Made by a program: the position numbers and the translations under genes. Below the pieces are notes generated by a model. The model was not told the origin of the DNA. It searched no databases and saw only the letters and a list, made by a program, of their open reading frames with translations. A stretch of 64,000 bases of DNA. Origin: Desulfovibrio sp. Marseille-P6017. GTDB taxonomy: Bacteria > Bacillota_A > Clostridia > Peptostreptococcales > Peptostreptococcaceae. Shown in pieces: positions 1 to 9,124 of this stretch. Position 1 is the first letter of the stretch. Each line of letters starts with the position of its first letter. The stretch covers positions 1 through 64,000 of the forward strand of contig UWOR01000010.1 in assembly GCA_900604495.1 (NCBI GenBank). The letters are read 5' to 3'.

Positions 1-52
1 ATATAGGTCAAATCTTAATAGCGTCTAGTGTACTTTTCATATAAATAAAAAA

Positions 53-88
53 AGAATGGTAATATATTATCCATTCTCTTTTTTTATT
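53..88. terminator. Bidirectional intrinsic terminator
   Basis: A 7-bp stem (agaatgg / ccattct, 53-59 with 71-77) is flanked by an A-rich run on the left and a T-run on the right. It can therefore end transcription in either direction. It lies just past the stop codon of the minus-strand gene at 92-622. Confidence 0.75.
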
Positions 89-91
89 TAA

Positions 92-622
92 CTATCTAAA
101 TTCTGATATGTTATTATCTATACTTAAAAACTTAAGTATACTTGGTAATGGAAGTTTTTTAGCTTCTATTCCTTTTCCAAACTCTTCATAACATTCCTTT
201 AATTCTTTATCATAAGTATGAATTATTCCATATTCTAATTCCGATAGATGAGTATATAAGTATTCCTTAACATCTTCTAAATTCTTTAAATTATCTATTT
301 CACTTTCATTTAATATATGTTTAAATATTTCGAAGCCCTCTCCTCTTGAAGTCCATATAAATATTCTAAATGTGATCAACGCTCTTTCTATAAATAATCC
401 TGTACTTATCGAATTCATATGATTTATATCATCGTATAAATGTTGATTAAAATCGATAAAACCACTTGGAAGTAAGTCATATGACTTTTCCTCATTAAAT
501 TCAATCTTACTTTCTATTATCTGTTTATATAGGCTTTCATATCCAGTTGCGTTTATTAGCATATCAGAAAACTTTGTAGGTTGTATGAATATATTTTCTT
601 TAGTTATAAATTTACCTTTCAT
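92..622 (-). CDS. Hypothetical protein, 176 aa
   Basis: I do not recognise this protein. It is 176 residues, acidic, with no signal peptide, no obvious membrane segment and no Cys-rich motif, so it is probably cytosolic and mostly helical. The ATG at 622 follows an AGAGGTAC-type Shine-Dalgarno sequence. It ends just before a hairpin terminator at 53-88. It lies downstream of the amino-acid transporter genes on the same strand with a 77-base gap, so it could be a weakly linked fourth gene of that unit or have its own promoter. The function cannot be inferred. Confidence 0.7.
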   Translation of the reverse strand: MKGKFITKENIFIQPTKFSDMLINATGYESLYKQIIESKIEFNEEKSYDLLPSGFIDFNQHLYDDINHMNSISTGLFIERALITFRIFIWTSRGEGFEIFKHILNESEIDNLKNLEDVKEYLYTHLSELEYGIIHTYDKELKECYEEFGKGIEAKKLPLPSILKFLSIDNNISEFR

Positions 623-699
623 AAGTACCTCTCTTAATGTCTAATTAGTTTTTACAATATATTTTATCATATAAAGATATTTATTCAAGAATAAAGTTT

Positions 700-1362
700 T
701 TAACTAACCTCTTTACTATATTCAATTATTCCATTACTTATATTTATTGTATTATCTGCAACTTCATCAGCAAAATTAGTATCATGAGTTATAATAAGTA
801 TAGTCATTCCTTGTGATTTAAGCGTCTTCATTATATTAACAATATTTTTTGTAGTTTCTTTATCTAAAGCTGAAGTTGGCTCATCAAAGCAAAGTATCTT
901 TGGCATTAAGGCACATGCTCTAGCTATAGCTACTCTTTGCTGCTGACCACCAGATAATTGATATGGATAAAAATCACCTCTATCCTCTAACCCAACTAAT
1001 TGTAATAATTCATTAGCTTTATTTATAGCTTCTTTTTTAGGTACTTTTAAAATACCAATTGGAGCTTCTATAATATTTTGTAATACACTCATATGAGGAA
1101 ATAAATTAAAGTTTTGAAATACCATTCCTATTTTGCCTTTTTGATTATGAATGTCCTTACTATCGTTCATAACTTCTCCATCTATTATAATTTTACCAGA
1201 ATCAAATTCCTCTAATCCGTTTATACATCTAAGTAAAGTGGTTTTACCTGCACCTGACTTTCCAAGTAATACACCTACCTCACCTTTTTCTAATCTAAAT
1301 GAAATATCTCTAAGTACATTATTATTTTCAAATGATTTATTTAAATTCTTTATTTCTAACAT
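700..1362 (-). CDS. Amino-acid ABC transporter ATPase (probable histidine importer)
   Basis: This is the ATP-binding subunit of a polar amino-acid importer (HisP/GlnQ family). It has the Walker A motif GKSGAGKTT at residues 34-42, the Q-loop glutamine at 83, the signature LSGGQQQR at 136-143 and Walker B ending in DEPTSALD at 160-167. The length of 220 aa is slightly short for the family (about 240), the ABC core being complete. It sits 9 bases downstream of the permease gene and is the last of three transporter genes controlled by the T-box at 2918-3205. Substrate specificity is inferred from that T-box (His specifier), not from this protein. Confidence 0.93.
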   Translation of the reverse strand: MLEIKNLNKSFENNNVLRDISFRLEKGEVGVLLGKSGAGKTTLLRCINGLEEFDSGKIIIDGEVMNDSKDIHNQKGKIGMVFQNFNLFPHMSVLQNIIEAPIGILKVPKKEAINKANELLQLVGLEDRGDFYPYQLSGGQQQRVAIARACALMPKILCFDEPTSALDKETTKNIVNIMKTLKSQGMTILIITHDTNFADEVADNTINISNGIIEYSKEVS

Positions 1363-1371
1363 AGTTTCCTC

Positions 1372-1983
1372 CTATTTATAATACGAATATTTTCTTTCTA
1401 GTAATTTAAAGCCTTGAGTAATAATCATTACTAAAGCTAAATAAATAATTCCTACTTGTATTAATGGTAATAAACTAACTTCTCTTATAGATTCTATTTG
1501 AGCCAATCTTAAAATATCATTTAACCCTAAAATATATACTAGTGAAGTGTCTTTTATTAATGTAATTACCTCATTTGACATTGGTGCTAGTATTCGTTTT
1601 ATAACTTGAGGTAACAATATACGTTTATACATTGTAATCTTATCAAAGCCTAATACTACAGCAGCTTCTCTTTGTCCTTTATCTATAGATTCTATTCCGC
1701 CTCTAAATATTTCTGCAAAATAAGCCGCATAATTTAAAAAGAATGCAATTATACCCGATGTAAATCTATCAAATGTAACACCTAATAGTGGTAATCCATA
1801 AAATATGACTATTAACTGTAGAAGCAAAGGAGTACCTCTCATAACTAATATATATAGTTTTGCTACTAATTGTATTATTTTAAATTTAGACCTCTTTAAA
1901 ATCGCTACTACGAGCCCTAATGGTATTGATAATATTAAAGTCACTATAAAAACTGATATTACAATGCCTAATCCTTTTAACAT
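1372..1983 (-). CDS. Amino-acid ABC transporter permease (probable histidine importer)
   Basis: This is an integral membrane subunit of the HisM/GlnP family, 203 aa, with several hydrophobic segments. It contains a typical EAA loop around residues 103-125 (EAAVVLGFDKITMYKRILLP), which docks onto the ATPase. A single permease gene implies a homodimeric channel, as is usual for Gram-positive amino-acid importers. It lies between the substrate-binding lipoprotein gene (34 bases upstream) and the ATPase gene (9 bases downstream). Family assignment is secure; substrate is inferred from the histidine T-box. Confidence 0.92.
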   Translation of the reverse strand: MLKGLGIVISVFIVTLILSIPLGLVVAILKRSKFKIIQLVAKLYILVMRGTPLLLQLIVIFYGLPLLGVTFDRFTSGIIAFFLNYAAYFAEIFRGGIESIDKGQREAAVVLGFDKITMYKRILLPQVIKRILAPMSNEVITLIKDTSLVYILGLNDILRLAQIESIREVSLLPLIQVGIIYLALVMIITQGFKLLERKYSYYK

Positions 1984-2017
1984 AAATTTGCCCCCTTAAT
2001 TAAAACTTAATTACTTA

Positions 2018-2797
2018 TTACTTAAACCATTTAGAATATATGTCATCAAATGTATTATCTTTTTTAATTTCATTTAGTGCTGTATTAACTTTATCTCTAA
2101 GTTCTGTATTATCCTTTTTAAATCCAACTACAAATACTTCTGTTCCGAAATCATCATTTAAAATAGAATAAATATCTTGATCTTTTTGGCTTATATAATA
2201 TCTAGCAAGAACTTCATCTGCAACTAAAGCATCTATTCTCCCTATTTCTAAATCTCTAAAAGCATTATCGAAGGTATCATACAAGACTGGTTCTTTATTA
2301 TTTATACTATCAACAAATGAAGTATCTTTTAAGACAGCTTCCATGCCAGCTGAATCACTTTGAGTTCCGACTGTTTTATTTTTTAAATCAGATTTACTAT
2401 TTATATTAAAACTCTTTAATGTAACTATTATTTGCTTATTATCTAAATAAGAATCTGTGTAAGCTACTTTTGACTTTCTTTCTTCTGTTAATGTATATCC
2501 ATTCCAAATTGCATCTATATTACCAGAATTAAGCTCAGCTTCTTTCATAGACCAATCTATTGATTGAAATTTAATATTCATATTTAATCTTTTTCCTACT
2601 TCATTTGCTAAGTCAACATCAAATCCAACTGTATTTCCTTTGCCATCTAAAAATCCCATTGGAACAAATGTATTATCATAACCTATTACCATTTCATTAT
2701 TAGATTTCTCATTGATATTTGAACATCCTACTAAAACACTTGTATATATTATTGATAAAGTTGTAATTACTATTTTTTTTAATATATTTTTCTTCAT
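2018..2797 (-). CDS. Amino-acid-binding lipoprotein of ABC importer (probable histidine)
   Basis: This is the extracellular solute-binding protein (SBP family 3) of the importer. The N-terminus is a lipoprotein signal: basic residues, a hydrophobic run and the lipobox LVGC with Cys25 as the lipidation site. The mature part shows family 3 features such as IGYDNTFVPMGFLDGKG and NEVGKRLNMNIKF. It is the first gene of the T-box-controlled unit SBP-permease-ATPase. This arrangement matches transporters called HisXYZ in Firmicutes, which are predicted to take up histidine and to be regulated by His-specific T-boxes. Confidence 0.92.
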   Translation of the reverse strand: MKKNILKKIVITTLSIIYTSVLVGCSNINEKSNNEMVIGYDNTFVPMGFLDGKGNTVGFDVDLANEVGKRLNMNIKFQSIDWSMKEAELNSGNIDAIWNGYTLTEERKSKVAYTDSYLDNKQIIVTLKSFNINSKSDLKNKTVGTQSDSAGMEAVLKDTSFVDSINNKEPVLYDTFDNAFRDLEIGRIDALVADEVLARYYISQKDQDIYSILNDDFGTEVFVVGFKKDNTELRDKVNTALNEIKKDNTFDDIYSKWFK

Positions 2798-2917
2798 AAA
2801 TTCATTCTCCTCTTATTTATTTTCTAAATATTCTGAATAACAAAAGTATAATCATATCTTGATATACGATGTACGGTAATTAATATAAAATAATTAGGGC
2901 CCTTAAATTTTCATATT

Positions 2918-3205
2918 AAAAAACTCCCGTCTATAGCTTATAGCTATAGGACGGGAGTTAACTCACGTGGTTCCACCTATATTCATTAATGCCTCACGAC
3001 ACTAACCTCATCAAGTACTGCAATTAACTTGCTAATACTTTAGCACTATAACGGGTGCAAGGAATCCGGTACAGCCTACTAAAACAGTATTCTTTCGGTG
3101 TACTGCTCAAAGATGTGTTTCAATATAATATCAATATTTCCTTTCACCAAACGGAAACTCTCTGAAAAAGATGCTTATATCTACTCTTTCTTATCATCGC
3201 ATTTG
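2918..3205 (-). promoter_or_regulatory. T-box leader, specifier CAC (histidine)
   Basis: Read on the minus strand this is a complete T-box riboswitch. Stem I has the AGAGAG and GGTG distal elements (around 3147-3165). The specifier loop reads GAA-A-CAC-A, placing a His codon at 3117-3115 on the minus strand. The T-box core AGGTGGAACCACGTG is at 2978-2964. An intrinsic terminator (aactcccgtc / gacgggagtt stem, then a T-run) occupies 2959-2918. Uncharged tRNA-His should stabilise the antiterminator and switch on the transporter genes downstream. The specifier register was set by pairing of the flanking helices (atataa / ttatat; aaaga / tcttt). Confidence 0.92.
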
Positions 3206-3231
3206 TAATTTCTTTATTTAATTATGTTTAA

Positions 3232-3260
3232 ATCTTATATTATTATTTTATTCATGTCAA
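3232..3260 (-). promoter_or_regulatory. Sigma-A type promoter of the T-box/transporter unit
   Basis: On the minus strand there is a perfect -35 TTGACA (3260-3255), a 17-base spacer and -10 TAAGAT (3237-3232). Transcription would start near 3225, shortly before the 5' strand of T-box stem I. Confidence 0.7.
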
Positions 3261-3294
3261 TCATTTTATTATTTTTTCTTATAAAATTATATAT

Positions 3295-4737
3295 TTATTT
3301 ATGAAGCTTAAACGATGTAAATAGAAAAATCATTGGAAATATCTCTAATCTTCCAGCTAACATATCAAATATAAGTGTTAATTTAGATAGGTCAGAAAAC
3401 GATGAAAAATTTCCAACAGGTCCTACTATAGAACCAAGACCTGGTCCTACATTACTTAAACATGTAACTACAGAGGTAACCATGCCAATTAAGTCTATAT
3501 AATCTAGTGACAATAATATCATAGATACTATTATTATTATTATATATATAAAAAAATAAGTTTGAATTACATTTATAGTCTCATTTTCAACGTATTCATC
3601 ATCAACCTTTATAGCATGTATAGAATGTGGTGAAAATATACATTTTAAATTGTTTATAGATACTTTAAATAAAGTTAATACTCTATATACCTTTATTCCA
3701 CCCCCTGTTGATCCAGCACATGCACCAACTAGCATTAGAAGTATGATTAAAACTTGAGATAGTTTAGGCCAAAGAGAAAAATCTGCAGTTATAAAACCTG
3801 TTGTTGTTATAATTGAACTTACTTGAAAGAATGCATCTCTAAATGCTCGTCCTATGTTCATATATGATGGAATTATATTAAGAGTAATAATAATTGTAAA
3901 AAAAGTTACTATCTTTAAGTAACACTTTAATTCCTCACTTTTCAAAGCTTCTCTTATATTGCCTAAATAAACTAAATAATAGATATTAAAGTTTACTCCA
4001 AATATAAGCATAAATATGCCTACCACATAATCTATGTACGCACTATTATAAGATGCTATACTTGCGTTTGTTATAGAGTAGCCACCTGTGCCTGCAGTTG
4101 AAAAGGTTATAACTATGCTATCAAATAAAGGCATCTTACCTAATAGTAAGAATCCAACTTGAAATAAACTTAATGCAAAATATATCAAACATAAAATACG
4201 AGCATTCATTTTCACCTTAGAAACAAACTTAGTAACTATAGGACCTGGTACTTCTGCACGCATTAAATATATATTTTGACCTTTAGATTGTGGCAAAAAT
4301 GATAATAAAAATACTAATATCCCTATACCGCCAATCCAATGAGTTAAACTTCTCCAAAATAACATGGCATAACTTAGCTTCTCAACATCAGTTAAAATAG
4401 TAGATCCTGTGGTAGTAAATCCTGAAACAGTTTCAAAGAATGCATCTATAAATTTAGGTATTTCTCCACTTAGATAAAACGGAAGTGAACCTAGTAATGA
4501 TACAAGTATCCAAGATAAAGAAACTATTATAAATCCTTCTTTTGTATAGATTTTATGCTCCTTAGTTGGTATAATCGCTAATATAGAGCCTATAGCAATA
4601 CATATTAATATAGACTGTATAAAGTAAGTATAGGCATCTTCATTATAAATAAAAGATACACCTAGAGGTAAACATAATAAAAGAGCTTCAAATAATACAA
4701 TTTTTCCTGTTGTTTTTAAAACTACATTTAAATTCAT
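3295..4737 (-). CDS. trkH: Trk/Ktr potassium uptake membrane subunit TrkH
   Basis: This is a K+ transport channel subunit of the TrkH/KtrB superfamily, 480 aa, highly hydrophobic. The four pore-loop filter segments are visible in order: SGFTTTGST, STAGTGGYS, ITTTGFIT and SNVGPGLGS. The length matches TrkH (about 480) rather than the shorter KtrB. It acts with the cytosolic RCK protein TrkA, whose gene lies 9 bases upstream on the same strand. The two form a transcription unit reading away from the polyferredoxin gene. Confidence 0.95.
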   Translation of the reverse strand: MNLNVVLKTTGKIVLFEALLLCLPLGVSFIYNEDAYTYFIQSILICIAIGSILAIIPTKEHKIYTKEGFIIVSLSWILVSLLGSLPFYLSGEIPKFIDAFFETVSGFTTTGSTILTDVEKLSYAMLFWRSLTHWIGGIGILVFLLSFLPQSKGQNIYLMRAEVPGPIVTKFVSKVKMNARILCLIYFALSLFQVGFLLLGKMPLFDSIVITFSTAGTGGYSITNASIASYNSAYIDYVVGIFMLIFGVNFNIYYLVYLGNIREALKSEELKCYLKIVTFFTIIITLNIIPSYMNIGRAFRDAFFQVSSIITTTGFITADFSLWPKLSQVLIILLMLVGACAGSTGGGIKVYRVLTLFKVSINNLKCIFSPHSIHAIKVDDEYVENETINVIQTYFFIYIIIIIVSMILLSLDYIDLIGMVTSVVTCLSNVGPGLGSIVGPVGNFSSFSDLSKLTLIFDMLAGRLEIFPMIFLFTSFKLHK

Positions 4738-4746
4738 TTGTTCCTC

Positions 4747-6096
4747 CTAATATATGATATTATCTAATCTTCTTAAAAACTTATTAGTAGTGATTAAGAT
4801 AACATTATCGTTATTTCTTATATAATCATCATTTGTAGGTACTATAATTGAGCTATTTCTAATAATTGCTAAAATTATGATATTAGGTTTAATATTAAGG
4901 TTTTTTAATAATAATCCTGTTACTTTATCTTTTTTTGTTGCTTCAAATTCTAAAACTGTTACTTTATAACTTACTTTTTTTGTCATATATTCCTTTAAAA
5001 AAGTACATTCTTTTTCCTGGATACATTTAATTATATAACTTGATATAATCTCTTTAGGAGAGATAAATGCCGTTAAATCGCTGGACTCTAGTAAATTTGT
5101 AGTTGATACGTCATTTATTTTAGTGATTACTTTTTCTACATTACAATGAGATGCATACATTGATACAATTATATTTTTTTCATCTACATCAGTCATAGAT
5201 ACAAAAACGTCAGTACTTCTTATTCCCTCTTCAAGTAAAACATCTGGGATTGTTCCGTCTTCATTTATTATCTTAGATCTAGGAGCTAAGTGAGTTATTA
5301 ACCTACATTTTTCTATATCTTTTTCTATAATTTTAACTTTAATTCCTAAATCACTAAGTTTATTAGCTAAACATATACTTACATTACCCCCACCAACTAT
5401 AATCACAGATTTTATATTATCATGCAATATACCTGTATTTAAAAATAGAGACTGTATATTGTTATATTTACCTATTATATATACCTTATCATTTTCCTCT
5501 AATATAAAATCATAATTAGGAATAAATATTTCTTTATTCCTATATACAGCATAAACTAATACACTAGTTTTAAATTTTTTATTTATATCTATTATCTTAG
5601 TGTTAATCATCCTATTATTTTTTTTAAGTATTATTTCAATTAACTTAATACTTTCATCTTTAAATGAAGTAATACTTAAACAGTTTGGATATCTTAAAAC
5701 ATTTATAATTTCTTCTGAAACTATTTTTTCAGGACTAACTATTTTATCTAAATCAAAACTCTTCATCATAAAATCTAATTGATACAAGTACTCTATATTG
5801 CTAACTCTTGCAATAGTAGCTTTAGCACCTAATTTTTTAGCTATTATACAAGCCAGTAAATTAATCTCATCTGATGATGTAACTGCTATAGTTATATCTG
5901 ATTTATTTACATCCGCTTTTACTTGAGTATCATAAATAACTCCATTTCCACATATAGCTTTAACATCATAATTATTCATGATTTTATGTATTTTAGTATA
6001 GTCTACATCTACTACAACTATATCGTGATTTTTTTTTGATAAGTTTTCAGTTAAAGACCTACCAACTTTTCCATTTCCGATTATCACTATATTCAT
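4747..6096 (-). CDS. trkA: Trk potassium uptake regulatory protein TrkA
   Basis: This is a cytosolic NAD(H)/nucleotide-binding gating ring subunit with two tandem RCK_N-RCK_C units in 449 aa. The first Rossmann motif GNGKVG is at residues 7-12 and a second (VGGGNVS) lies near residue 235. The two-unit architecture matches classic TrkA rather than the one-unit KtrA. The ATG follows a GGAGG sequence. It is first in the trkA-trkH pair. Control could involve the 226-base divergent region shared with the polyferredoxin gene, but no operator was evident. Confidence 0.95.
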   Translation of the reverse strand: MNIVIIGNGKVGRSLTENLSKKNHDIVVVDVDYTKIHKIMNNYDVKAICGNGVIYDTQVKADVNKSDITIAVTSSDEINLLACIIAKKLGAKATIARVSNIEYLYQLDFMMKSFDLDKIVSPEKIVSEEIINVLRYPNCLSITSFKDESIKLIEIILKKNNRMINTKIIDINKKFKTSVLVYAVYRNKEIFIPNYDFILEENDKVYIIGKYNNIQSLFLNTGILHDNIKSVIIVGGGNVSICLANKLSDLGIKVKIIEKDIEKCRLITHLAPRSKIINEDGTIPDVLLEEGIRSTDVFVSMTDVDEKNIIVSMYASHCNVEKVITKINDVSTTNLLESSDLTAFISPKEIISSYIIKCIQEKECTFLKEYMTKKVSYKVTVLEFEATKKDKVTGLLLKNLNIKPNIIILAIIRNSSIIVPTNDDYIRNNDNVILITTNKFLRRLDNIIY

Positions 6097-6234
6097 AGTC
6101 GACCTCCAGTATGTATATTGAAATTAGATACAATTTAATTATTTTATTTATTCCTATGATAGATATATGCATTTTAGACTATATTATTATAAGTCTATGA
6201 TATGTTTAAAGTTTAACATTATGAGTGGTTTTAA

Positions 6235-6263
6235 TTGCTTTTTTATACATTGTATTCTACACT
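6235..6263 (+). promoter_or_regulatory. Candidate promoter of the polyferredoxin gene
   Basis: TTGCTT (6235-6240), a 17-base spacer and TACACT (6258-6263) lie about 60 bases before the start codon of the plus-strand gene at 6324. The match to consensus is moderate. Confidence 0.45.
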
Positions 6264-6323
6264 TTAAGTATCAACAAGGGTTCATACATAAAACTGTTAA
6301 CTTAAACTTTGGAGGAGTATAGT

Positions 6324-6713
6324 ATGAAAAAATTAGTTGTTACTGACAGATTAAAATGTCAATCTTGTTTATCTTGTGAAATAGCTTGTTCTGAAGCTTT
6401 TTACAAAAATTACACTGAGGAAACTTCGTGTATAAGAATAGGTAATAAAAAAGATGATTCTATAGATGTAAAAGTCTGTAATCAGTGTGGTGTATGTGCA
6501 AAGAAATGCCCTGAAGGCGCTATAAAAGAAAATTCAAAAGGAGTGTACATGATAAATAAAAAATTATGTACAGGGTGTATGACTTGTGTTCAAGTCTGTC
6601 CTAAAGGTATAATAGCTAAAGTTGAAGAAAAGGAAACTCCAAGTAAATGTATCGCTTGTGGTAAATGTGTTGATGTCTGTCCCGAGGAGATATTATCTAT
6701 ACAAGAGGTGTAA
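6324..6713 (+). CDS. Polyferredoxin-type 4Fe-4S protein (four clusters)
   Basis: This 129-aa soluble electron carrier has four CxxCxxCxxxC motifs: C12-C22, C52-C62, C82-C92 and C109-C119, plus a lone C36. It resembles the electron-transfer subunits HycB/CooF/DmsB. The ATG at 6324 was chosen because GGAGGAG at 6311-6317 sits at ideal distance. An upstream TTG in frame at 6309 overlaps that site. No oxidoreductase catalytic subunit is adjacent, so the redox partner is unknown. A hairpin follows the gene. Confidence 0.88.
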   Translation: MKKLVVTDRLKCQSCLSCEIACSEAFYKNYTEETSCIRIGNKKDDSIDVKVCNQCGVCAKKCPEGAIKENSKGVYMINKKLCTGCMTCVQVCPKGIIAKVEEKETPSKCIACGKCVDVCPEEILSIQEV

Positions 6714-6718
6714 TATAA

Positions 6719-6760
6719 AATGGATGTGTAATAATTTATTTAATTAAGTACACATCCATT
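6719..6760. terminator. Hairpin between convergent genes
   Basis: A 12-bp perfect inverted repeat (aatggatgtgta 6719-6730 with tacacatccatt 6749-6760) follows the polyferredoxin stop codon. The T-run after it is short, so it may act as a weak terminator. Confidence 0.6.
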
Positions 6761-6835
6761 TCTTAATCTATTTCTATTATTTTTACATTATATTTTTTAT
6801 ATATTACAAGTATATTTTTTAATTGCTTAAAATTA

Positions 6836-7914
6836 CTATTTAGTTGCAATATCTTTGTTCTTAAAAGTCTTATAACTATGCATAAATGCTCTACTATTAA
6901 AAATATATTTTCCACCAATTTGAGTGTAATATTCTCCTGTTGAATCATAAATATCTTTAACTCTTTGAGTTAGATTTTTATGATAATATCTAAGTTCTTT
7001 AAATTCAGCTTTTAATTTATCAGCTGTCATCCAAACTTTGTTAGATGTTATATCAGCTAACTTAATATTTTCAAACTTTATATCATTTCTTTGTCCATAT
7101 ACATAAATTTCAGCTAATATCTCTTGTAAATTTTCATTAGTAAGATTATGCTTAAGCTTTAAATATGTTATAGCACCCATTGAATCTATACCTTTATCTT
7201 CAAGCTTTTCTTGATTTATTAGAGCATCTAAAGGCTGTCTTTTTATATATATATAATTTGCATCATCAAGTATATATTTACCTCTTAGATACTTAGCAGG
7301 CTTATATATTACAAGTATAGGACTATATTCTCCATTAATTTCCTCATTATTATAATCTAATATATCTTCTCTGCTATTAAGATTGTACTCACTAGAAATC
7401 ATACCATATCTTGATTTTTCTTTTAAGGAATACATATTTTCACTTTTTATGTAATCCATTATGTCCTTTACGTAATCTTTATCAACTATATGAGTTCTAT
7501 CATAAGTGTTATTAATATAATTACTTATTTGTTCTTCTTTAATTTTATTTATTTCATCTATATTTATTAAAAGTGCCGCACAAAGAGTTCTAAATTTAGC
7601 TTCTATATTAGTTATATCTGATTTTATATAAGCCTGAACATGATTTAAATTTTCCTCACTCTTTATACTTATAATATCCTTGCAAATCTGATCAATTGAT
7701 ATTAAGCAATTTTCATCAAATATATATTTGTTAATATTCTCTTTAATTGTTCAATATTAGAGTATATTCTTATATAATCACTTAATAAGTGTAATTTACT
7801 TTCTAATATTTCTTTTGGTATATTTATATTTAATTCATTTTCTTTAACACATAATCTTAAATCCCTATCATTGATTATATCTACTATATTATTTACTTTA
7901 ACCTCTTCTGTCAT
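6836..7914 (-). pseudogene. Unknown ~359-aa protein gene broken by a single-base frameshift
   Basis: The 5' part (ATG at 7914) reads for 70 codons and then stops. The 3' part is open in another frame from about 7745 down to 6836, with no stop between. Joining the frames near 7742-7745 gives a continuous protein of about 359 aa. There the text LKRIL becomes LKENINKYIF if one A is restored in the TTAAAGAG stretch. I do not recognise the family. The protein is hydrophilic, without signal peptide or membrane segments. It may be a true pseudogene or carry a sequencing error. The ATG at 7459 is only an internal methionine. Confidence 0.75.
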
Positions 7915-8069
7915 TTTACCTCACCTTACTGCTCTAATTTAAAACTATGTATAATTATAACATGAATTTTATTCACATATAGATATTAATTGATTAAAAG
8001 CATTTTATTTTTATATAATTTTCATTTAACAGAAGGTTTTATTAACTATAATTTTATTATGTAAACAAA

Positions 8070-8104
8070 TCAAAAAGAGCTAACTCTTTCTTGATATAGC
8101 TCTT
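8070..8104 (-). terminator. Intrinsic terminator of the synthase/dehydrogenase unit
   Basis: On the minus strand the stem aagagcta / tagctctt (8104-8097 with 8082-8075) is followed by a T-run at 8076-8070. It lies directly downstream of the dehydrogenase stop codon at 8114. Confidence 0.75.
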
Positions 8105-8113
8105 AATATAATT

Positions 8114-9109
8114 CTATTTGATGTGTTTACAAATTTCCTCTACAAACTCTTGTGTAGTTGCGCTTCCCCCTAAATCAGAAGTCATTACTTTTCCTTCCAT
8201 AAATACATGCTTAAGTGCATTTTCAATTTTTATAGCTTTATCTTGTTCGCCTAAGTATTTAAGCATCATAACTGCGGATTGAATAATTGCTGTAGGATTT
8301 GCTTTATTTTGATTCGCAATATCTGGTGCACTTCCATGAACTGCTTCAAATACAGCATAATCTTTTCCTATATTTGCGCCAGGTATTATTCCTAATCCAC
8401 CTACTAATCCTGCACATAAATCAGATAGTATATCTCCATACAAATTAGGCATTACCATCACATCATATTTTTCAGGATTTAATACTAAATTCATAGCAGC
8501 AGCATCTACTATTAAATCGTTATATTCAAAATCATGTTTTTCACATATACTTCTAAATATATTTAAAAATAGACCATCTGTTAACTTCATTATATTGGCT
8601 TTATGAACACAAGTTAATTTATTTCTATTATTATCATTAACATAATCACAAGCAAATTGAATTATTCTTTTAGAAGCTTCTTTAGTTATTATTTTTATGC
8701 TTTCAGCACCATACTCCCCTAATTTGTGTTCTATTCCTGTATATAAGTCTTCTGTATTTTCTCTAACTATAACTAAATCTACATCTTCGTATCTTGATTT
8801 AATACCTTTAAATGTTTTTATCGGTCTTAAATTCGCATATAAGTCTAATTCCTGTCTTAAAGTTACATTGACACTTCTAAATCCTTTACCTATAGGAGTG
8901 GTTATTGGTCCCTTTATTGCAACCTTATTTTTCTTTACAGTATCTATTACATGTTTCGGTATAGGTGTATTGTATTTTTCTATTGCATTTTTACCTGCAA
9001 TAACTTCTTCCCATTCTATATTTACACCTGTAGATTCTACTACCTTAACCATAGCCTTACATATTTCTGGTCCTATACCATCTCCTGGTATTAAAGTAAT
9101 TTTATACAT
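8114..9109 (-). CDS. NAD-type isocitrate dehydrogenase (isocitrate/isopropylmalate dehydrogenase family)
   Basis: This is a decarboxylating beta-hydroxyacid dehydrogenase of 331 aa. It shows LIPGDGIGPE at the N-terminus, the substrate loop RENTEDLYTGIEH typical of isocitrate dehydrogenases, and HGSAPDIA near the cofactor site, where Asp-Ile suggests NAD rather than NADP. The ATG at 9109 is preceded by GGAGG at 8 bases. A longer frame from 9124 would start on that ribosome site. It directly follows the synthase gene, so the pair probably works on the route from oxaloacetate to 2-oxoglutarate. Homoisocitrate or isopropylmalate activity cannot be excluded. Confidence 0.85.
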   Translation of the reverse strand: MYKITLIPGDGIGPEICKAMVKVVESTGVNIEWEEVIAGKNAIEKYNTPIPKHVIDTVKKNKVAIKGPITTPIGKGFRSVNVTLRQELDLYANLRPIKTFKGIKSRYEDVDLVIVRENTEDLYTGIEHKLGEYGAESIKIITKEASKRIIQFACDYVNDNNRNKLTCVHKANIMKLTDGLFLNIFRSICEKHDFEYNDLIVDAAAMNLVLNPEKYDVMVMPNLYGDILSDLCAGLVGGLGIIPGANIGKDYAVFEAVHGSAPDIANQNKANPTAIIQSAVMMLKYLGEQDKAIKIENALKHVFMEGKVMTSDLGGSATTQEFVEEICKHIK

Positions 9110-9124
9110 TTTAATTTCCTCCAA

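Noticed and set aside
6208..6310. Inverted 9-mer (aaagtttaa / ttaaacttt) in the trkA-ferredoxin gap
   Set aside because: The arms are about 85 bases apart and simple AT text, so chance is likely in this base composition.
7702..7914. Independent 70-aa gene
   Set aside because: Its frame continues into the 3' open frame after a one-base correction, so it is the start of one larger broken gene.
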